In this document: positions 13,301 through 22,300 of the stretch, in pieces | Numbering within the stretch: the stretch's first letter is position 1 | Layout: every line of letters begins with the position of its first letter | Origin: Liolophura sinensis | Taxonomy: Eukaryota; Mollusca; Polyplacophora; Chitonida; Chitonidae | NCBI RefSeq assembly: GCF_032854445.1 | Contig: NC_088295.1 | Location: 43,637,385-43,701,384 of the forward strand | Direction of reading: 5' to 3' | Length of the DNA: 64,000 nt | The notes under the pieces: generated by a model | The model's database searches: none | Seen by the model: the letters and a program-made list of their open reading frames with translations, nothing else | What the model was told of the DNA's origin: nothing | Made by a program: the position numbers and the translations under genes

Positions 13301-16300
13301 CTGATTAAGTTATTGAATAAGAAATTTCATCTAAAGCAGTGGAAAGTAACTCGATAAATTTAAATGATTTTGACTTAAGTTCCAGATCACTTCATGATAC
13401 TGGGGCCTGTCCATTTAGTAAATATTAGTATATGAATTATTGTGCATTATTTAGACAATTTTATGAATCCTTTTTGGATAATTTGGATGTTGTGAACTTT
13501 CCAACTTCCAAATGAACCAGAATAAAAAGAAAACAAAGTATTTTTCTTTCTAGGCCGCGTTTGTCATAGGTGTAACGGTATCAAGATGGGGTCATATTAA
13601 GAAAAATCAAACGGGTTGATTCATGGTTTACTCATAACATTGAAAAAATAAAAAGCCTGTATTTGGAGGAAGGCCTTGCTGTGGAGCAGTATTGTTATGT
13701 CACGTTGAGATTTCTGGTTCACGACTTACACGTCAGGGAGATTAAATAAACCAGAGTGATGTAAAAATGGGCTCGTGTTTAAATTAACACTTACATGTGT
13801 GCAGTGTGTTTAGAATTCATGGTCGGAGCTTTCACATGTCCCTTGTTTTTTTGGGCTGACCCGTAAATAATTACAATGTATCATGAAACAAAGTTCATAA
13901 GAGAAAAAAAATTTCGCTACTGAAATCAATAACAGATTTGTGTAATATTTTCATTATGGGTTATTAAGGTTGACCATAACATTGATATAAGGAGGACTGG
14001 AAAACACTGTTATGTTTGTGCTGGGATAAACCAGCTAGTGCCACCCCCTCCCCCCTCCCCCCAGCCCCCACCCCGCAAATATCTGACCTGTGATTGCGAT
14101 GTTCGACAAATGAAAGGTGAAGATGTCAGACCTTTGATCCTAAACTGTTATCAGTCCAGAAAGGGTGATCGGAATCAATGTCGTCTTGAGCTAAGTTGAT
14201 GGGAAATCATGAACTGTTTGATCAAGGGTTTAATGTGTATTTGCTAAAGCCATGGAGATGGCGGTCTGGTTCAGCCCTCGCTTCTTTATAATGCACTGTT
14301 TCCTCAACTCCTCAGACATTGTTGCTTTGAAATATAGGTAAATAATGTGGAGAAACAAATGTAGAGTGATGCATTGCTCTTATGGCCATTGAGGTCTGTG
14401 TGAGCAGCTCAAGCATTGTTAATAGATTTCTTCAGACACATACAACAAGTGGTTGGCTCCTTACTGGAAAAAAACGGAAATGAGCGATGGAAAAAGAAGT
14501 GAAATGTCCGCATGCAAGTGTGGAATGTACAGATATGTGAACACCTGAGCAAGTGTTCACAAAAGCCAGTGGAGAAAGTCAGGTGTGGAGTGTTGCTCAT
14601 CCAGAGCGACATGAAGACAGGATTACAAATAACAGGGAGAGACATATATGTACTGAGTGCAATTTAAAAGAGTTGATTTGACTTTGTACTCTCGTCATTT
14701 TTACCTGGTCAAGAAACAGGTGTTACCTTTGGGTCATGTACTTGGGAATCATCAGATAGAGGAGGTGTAATGAAAAGATTTGCTTCCAAAGATTTGATCC
14801 TGAAAGGATAAGTTTATTGGTGGAGGTGCTGAGAAGGTAAGGTACAAGTTGGATACACCTGTACAGATGGGTAAATGTGAAAGATGAGACAGGAGTGTGG
14901 ATACCTCATTACAGGTGTGGGAAAACTACAATTGGGATACCTTGTTACAGATGTGAAGAAACTGTGATACAAGCTGGATACTTAGTTAATGGTGTGTATT
15001 ATTACAAATTTGTGAAAGATTATTTGGATTTATTCATAGTGGTGAACCACCTTGATGGGTAAAAGAAATGACTTTGCTGTCTTTATTGTGCAGATTTTGT
15101 AAGTGTCATGTCATTTTTCTGATCATCAAATTAGATTGACTTCCGAGAGATCACTAGATTTTTAGTGGGATTTTAAGTTGCCTTTTTTATGCATGTGTGT
15201 TGTGGTGGTGGTAATTTGGAGACAATATTAAATTCATTTGGTACAATTCTAGAAACACCAGTGCAAATTTTTCAGGACTGCATGAAGTTGTTAACCAAAA
15301 ATACATGGTGGGATTCATGTTGCTATTATAAATAATAATTGACATCTTTGGTCTAAAATTGGGCATTTTTATTGTAGGATATTATTGATTTGCCTGGTCA
15401 TAGTTTAACACATTTGCTATCTGTGGATTATTCTGTAGTTTGATTTTAAACATTTGATGCAAAAGTCTGAAGAGGCAGCACCTCATGGTGCATGCAACTT
15501 GCCTTTTAATCGATGGGTTACATGGGACATGGGTTGAAACCCATTCCTGGAATTCAGACATATATTTTCATCAGTACCATACAGAGATAATGAGTATATA
15601 TATTATATCAACTGGACACAGATAATGAATCTACATACAAACTATACAGCATGCATTTGGTGAATACATGTATATCTTGGAATATTGGATGTAGGTATAA
15701 ACATATCTGTAAAGGATGTATTTGAAAGTATAAATAGTATCAGTGAAACACAACGTATATTGAGCATTTAGAAAAGTTTTATGGGTGACATAAACACTAT
15801 GAGTAAAATCGATGCAGTGTAGATGTGGAAGATATTTGAATCTGAAATCTATTGTTGGAAAGAAAATTAAAATTACATTCAAGTTTGTTTCAGAAAGTTT
15901 TGTAAAAGGTTTCCTGTTTGTCACAAAGTGAAAGCAACTGTAAATATTTATTAGCTCTGTAAGATGAAGTAATGTCACCAGACTAAAGAAATTACACGGA
16001 TTATGCACATATAGTTGGATGGATTTAGTCGGAATTGGAAATCAGGCCATCTCATTTCCAAGTTTTTCTTATATCGTGTTGTGTCTTAAGACACTGAGAC
16101 ACCCTCTGGCTAAACCTATGCATAGTTGTTTGTATTTATTGCTTTAGGCTTTCTTTTAGAAACTTAACGGGGCCTCTGTAGCTGAGGTCGTTAGCACGCC
16201 AACACGACACAACGACCCAGGGGCCTCTCAGCAATGCGGTTACTGTGAGTTCAAGTCCAAATCACGCTGGCTTCCTCTCCAGCTTTATGTGGGAAGGTCT

Positions 16301-19300
16301 CCCAGCAACCAGGGGATTGTCGTAGGTTTTCCCTGGGCTCTGCTTGGTTTCCTCCCACAGTAATGCTGGCAGCTATCATATAAGTGATATATTTTTGACA
16401 ACAGCGTAAAACACCAATCAAATAAATAAATAAACAGAAACTTAACAATGGCACAATTTTTTATATTTACCTGTAGGTGTGTTGTATTGTGTGTTTATTC
16501 TGCCCTGTGAACAATGCTGGCTTCGCCTTTTCCTGATAAAAATTTTGACTAAAATATGAGGCCATTATATTTTTCAGATGGAGTATTTACTCAAAGCATA
16601 AGATCGTTGTAAAAATTTCTCCAGGAAGCTCTGTCAGTAACCTACAGATGGTTGTGGGTTTCCCTGGGCTCTGCCAGGTTTCCCCCCACCATTATGCTGG
16701 CTGTTGGTGTATAAGTGAAATATTCTTGAATATGGTGTAAAACATCAATGAAATAAAAAAAATCAAATAAACATTGTAAAATTTGTTAGTGTGAGTATCC
16801 AAGAGTTTGGTTACACCAAGTATGCTCGGGCATTTCTTGACCTTGTTTGAAAATTTTGTGTTCATATAAAATAAAAACCAAAGTTAGGCAAACCGAAAAA
16901 ATGTATCTTATTAGGTCTATCCAAATTATAGTTCACTAAAAGGAATTAAATCTAAAATTTGCTGAATATATGTGTGGGCAGAATAAGTGTTGTATACATT
17001 TGTGAAACATGGATATATATTTCTTGATGAAAGGACTACCTGATACAAATATATGTATGAACAGGTTTAAGCTCACGAAAGCTTATCAGGCTATCATAGA
17101 TTGTACTTTTTATTGTATTGTGAGTGTGAGGGAAAGTGGTGCCAGTGTCTGAGTAAGCTTTTTTGTTTGGATCATTTGAGTAAAGTTTCATGTTTGGGTC
17201 TGCTAGTTTCACAGTTTTCACATCACCTTTATGAAACTTGGTGGAAATGATGAACATGATTTGGACATTGACTCATTTGGATTTTTATAAAGTAGCGATG
17301 TTTGCATTTTTATTCAAATTATCAGGTTTTGAATTTGGCCATTATCCAAACCAGTACTTTAGTTTGCAAGGGTAAGGTATTGTATTTGGGTCAACGGTTG
17401 CCACAGCTTTTACACCATCTTTGCTGAAACTTGGCAGGGATGATGGGCATGTTTGAAGATTCATGAAATAGATAATTTTAAATAAAAAGGTACATTTGTA
17501 TTTTTATTCAAATTATCAGGTTTTTGACATTTAAAACATTTTTAGCTCGCCGACTTTCTGTGTTCACATTCACTTCACAGGGGGGTATGTAGCCTCGTGT
17601 GTAGTATGTAGAGTAAGTTTTTGTTTTTGTCAGCTGTTATCAGTTTTCAACGCATCTTCATGAAACTTAGGCTGCCAGTTGAACTGAAGCCATTACCGGT
17701 GAGTTGTTGGGTTTCTCATAACTCTTGTTAGGCTTGGTGCTCACATTGCGCAGTGCATTGTTTGTGGGAGTATCAAGCATTCAAACAGCAACAGAATCAA
17801 CAGGGAAATCAATGTTGGGACTGGAGCCCAGTGTATTTGAAGAGGGGGGGCACTTTTATGATTACAGATAACACTGGCAGATCATACAATCAACCTGCCA
17901 GAATACGTGATAAATGCTTTGCCATTCCTCAAAAGATTTTTGTAGTGTTGATCACAGTTGGAAGTATTGCTGAGACATAAACGCAATTGCTTAATGCAAT
18001 TGCAGCTGTCTAATTCTTCAAATATTTTGGACATGAAACACATTTTCAGAGTCAACCCCACAGCTTGCAACATGTGATTTTAATGGCAGCCTTGAGTATT
18101 AAAACCGTTGCTGTTGCGAATGTTTGCAGCAGCAGGATAGCTGATTGCTCCACGCTTTAGCTTATTTAAATCCCTTGATGATCCAAGAAACAACAAATGA
18201 TACATGATTGTGTGAGTAGTTGCACGGGAATTCAGCTAATTTGCTGTTTCTCGTCATGTTGAAGCTGTCAATGCTTCTGAATGTTTATTTTTTTTAACTT
18301 AAGGGCTTCACAAATCAGTTCTACATGGCACTGTAATCAAGACCCAGCCGGAGTCAAAAATGTCTATTGCTTTAAAATTAGTGAAATATATAATGCTGGG
18401 TACAGTATAGGAAAGTTATCAGTCTATAAAATTAATATAAAATCAAATAATTGTAAGAATCTACGAAAAGAAGTGTGCAAAAAGAAGTGTGGATCATTGT
18501 AGGGGTTATTATGAATGTAAGCTATGGGACCATTTTGGTTTACATAGAGATAATCAACAGCCATAAATCGGAAACATTAAATTCCACTGCTGATGAATGC
18601 ACAGCATTGGTTATCTGTCCAGAATTTATGAGCAAATAAATGGCATAATTTTTTTTATATTTGCCTTTGTTTTGATGCCTTAACACTTATAAGCAAATAA
18701 GGGTGCTTACTACTTCATGTAAAGTGTGTCATTGTCCTCTTGTCATGAAAATTCCTGAAAAGCTATGGATCCATGGTAACCTAGAAATTCTTACTACAAC
18801 TCTTTCGTCAAAAAGAAAGACTAAATGTATGTTTATTAGGTGCTTTTACTGATAGAGGGTTAGTACTATGTACAGGACATGGTAGAGTTCTTTGATAATT
18901 GGAGCTGCTGTTTATCAGGTAGGAAGCAATTGAGATTGAGTTTTCAGAATTTGTAGCTAAAATCACCATGCGTGGTCATGGTATGGTAGCAATTTTGATA
19001 GATTCTAGCCTGGAGGAAACAGCTAAAGCATGGGTTAAATTTTGTAAGGGCAGAATGAATGCACTATTTTCACACAGAATGAATGCACTATTTTCACAAC
19101 TTATTTGCCTTTAAACTGGAGGATGCCAAATTCAATTCATGGTCTCATGTTGTGAGATTTTAAGAAAATAATTCAGTTGTTTCTAGATGTTGGTCAGTTC
19201 TTAGTTCTGGAAATGTCCAGCTTTGTTGTTTGTCAGAAATGATACAAATTGTACATATATGACGCTCGGTTAGCTCGGTTGATCAAAGAGGACTGGCACT

Positions 19301-22300
19301 GCTCGTATTTTCATGAGCATATCACCCTCTCCTGGTTAAAACACATCATCATTCAATAATTCCTCAACCTTTTTGCATATGAAAGAGACAAAACTACATG
19401 GGTTGGATCAGCCAATTGTAGGGCTTCAAGAAAAAGTATAATTTTAGCAGTTCACAGAATAATGCCTTCATAAGATGCTTAAATAAACACCATGCTAACA
19501 TGCAAAAAGGTTGAAGAATTACAGTATGTCCTAATCATTCATTTGTTCACTCCTTGAATTTGAATATAATATCTGATCTGGAGCAATAAGGGGTTGTGTT
19601 AATATGCTGAAGACATTAACACAGGCAACTATGATACTTGCATCATGGCTTGCCACTCCACATGAAGTACTGGGTCTGCCTGATGTCAGTATACTGTGAC
19701 TTAGTGCGATGTCCAGTCTGGTGTCTTTGGCCTGATGTTTCAGTGAGTAACTAATCAGTATCTGCATAGCTGAGCTACATCCAATGAAATTGTGGCCAAA
19801 TTTGCAAAAGGTTAGCTTAGTCTTTTCCTGGCTGACACTGGCAATCCTGACATACATTGATTAGGCCACATCAGTTGGTAATCTGGTTCACCTCACTCTC
19901 AACACTGTAAGTCTGATATTGGCTTAATTGTCCTTGGGTCCTGGTTTGTCCGCCAGCAAGAAATACCTTAATGTCCTTAATCAGTACCTCACTCACTGGA
20001 GGCATTTTAATTCCAGAGGGAAAATTAGGACAATGTACTGTATATCCTGGATTTTCAAGGATATATTTATGGTTTCTTTGGCAACTGACTCGTCGGACAA
20101 GATATTTTGTGTCTACTACTTAAAATATTATAACTTAACAATTTAAGAAATGTGGTCATTTTTCTATACGATAGAGTAAATAACCTGCACTTTAGAGTGA
20201 CACACATAGTCTGTGTTCCTTTGTATTTGATATGCTTGCAGAATGAAGCTAGGTTTTTACTTTGAAAACTTTGATTCACTTTACTGTTTCCAATGAGCTG
20301 TGATAATTCATGTGAAAGCAGAAACATTCAGTCATTAAAAATGCAAAAAATTGAAAATTCATTATTCCACAGGCCTTGGCACTGATTAGCAGTAGATGGT
20401 GTTGTCTTGTTGTCTTCAATATGATGTGTATAATTTGTGGAAGACGTAACCAGAAATTAGCCAAGGGTTTGTGGTTTAGTATTGGCGCCCAGGTTTCTTC
20501 CATCCATAATTGACCACCATCTTGAAGTAATATTTTTTGTAGTATAGTGTTAAACGGTAGTCAGATAAATACATTTAGACATTGTGTGTATACTCATAGG
20601 CAATATGAAGATAGACAACTGTGGCAGTTGCCCTTGTGTGTGAAAAACACTTAGTGCTCTAATCGTAATCATCTGAATTGTTCAGTATCAGTTTTTATGC
20701 CCATTGTTTCACTTCAAACATCAAACACCAGTCGTACCCATGGCCTGCAGCCATTCAGGTATTGTAAATGCCAGCAAGTGTCTTCATAGGCAGGGATTTA
20801 TTTGAAATATAACTATATGTGCTTTGATATTTCAGTTAGAGGATGCCTTAAGACAATGGGACCCTGGAACAGCAGGTTTGGGTAAGTCAGGTCCAGTTAT
20901 TTTCAAACATTTGTTCGTTAATAATAAATGCATGCAGTTCTTGACTTAATTTAGGGCATTTTAGCAACAATCTGTGAAGAATATGGATTAATATGTCAGG
21001 CAGTCCAGTCCTGTCCAAATTGGTGGATTCTCCTATTAATGATAATTACATATATGTCTTGCACTGGCAGCCATGTTGGATGTCTAACAAAAGAATTTCA
21101 TGGTGTCTCCTGCAGTATACCTTTCACAATGAAGTTCTTTTTAGAGGTCTAAAATGGCTGCCAGTTCAAGTCATCTATAGAAATCGCGAGCAGATACATG
21201 TATGCCTTTAAAGTCTTCATATTTGTTAAATATTTTGTTGTCAAGTGTTAAGCGTTCTTGAAGGTAAAAGTGCACTATGATTTCTTATTCATACCAAATG
21301 CATGATACTGTTACCTTATTCTTATTTTTTTCTTTTTACAATCATTTCAAAAAATTCTAAAAAAAACTACAGCAAATGGACTTCACTTTGTTTGAGGTAG
21401 TGAGGGCCTCTGCAGCCTAGTGATTAGCTCGGGCATCAAAATGACCCTTGAGCCTCCCATGTGATCACTGTGGGTTCAAGTCCAGCTCATGTTGGCTTCA
21501 TCTCCAGTCATACATCGGAAGGCCTGCCAGCAACCTGTGGATGGTCATGGGTTTCTCCCACTCTCTGCACCGTTTGCTCCCACCATAATGCTGCCTGCCA
21601 TTTTATATGTGAAATATTCTTGAACATGACATAAAACACCAGTCAAATAAATAAATAAAACAAAGTTTAGTTGGTAAATAGCAGTCAGGATATGTTGAGA
21701 CATTATATAAAACATATTTGTATTCCTGTATATTTCTTTTTCAGTTTGCTAAATCGACCTGTATTGTGGTTAAAATTAGCTGTATTGTGTATTAAATATG
21801 GCCTTTCTGTAAATGTTATGTGTAGCTGTGTCAGAGTACTCTGTGACATCAGCAAATTTTGACCCCTCTGTTGTGTAATCATTTTGGGGATTATTTATAT
21901 TTTGTATGTAAATAGTATAATAGTTTATACAAACAAACGAAGTTTGACCCACGCTTAGTGAACTTAACTGTTAGATGCTTCATTCAAATTAAGCCTTTAG
22001 ACATACAAATTGTACAGTTACCTAGTGACATGTTTGTAAAATATTACTGCATGGAGCCAGCAGATGCCTCTGTGTCTAGTGTTACCTTTTGTTTCTCTCA
22101 ATATAGCCAAGCACATCTTGCTAATAGAGTTATCTCCCTTCATTTTTGTATGAGCCATTTTTATTGTTATGTTGTTTTCAATATAGTTTTAATTAAAAGT
22201 TACTTAAAATTCATAACTTTCACCCAAAATATATAATTTTGCAAATTAATGTCATTATTTATTCGTCTTCGACGAATATGGTTTGCATATCTGTACGCTG

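Larger units (their letters stand above)
12945..20835. other. RhoGEF intron 3
   Basis: 7.9 kb. Contains a C-rich tract (14041-14077), SINE copies (16169-16435, 16622-16772, 20488-20572), a diffuse 194-bp duplication (17220-17530), a 24-bp duplication (19051-19098) and a MITE-like element (19358-19520). No exon was recognised. Confidence 0.7.

Noticed and set aside
16169-16250. Genuine tRNA gene in the head of the full-length SINE
   Set aside because: The arms do not form a proper cloverleaf and a SINE body with target duplications follows; it is a tRNA-derived head only.
19258-19345. tRNA-like sequence GGTTAGCTCGGTTGATCA
   Set aside because: It resembles an A box, but no B box at the correct distance and no cloverleaf could be found; at best the relic of an old SINE head.
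19531-19857. 108-codon minus-strand open frame next to the MITE
   Set aside because: No transposase motif (no DDE/D spacing, no zinc finger) and no similarity that I recognise; within chance length for one of the longest frames in 64 kb.
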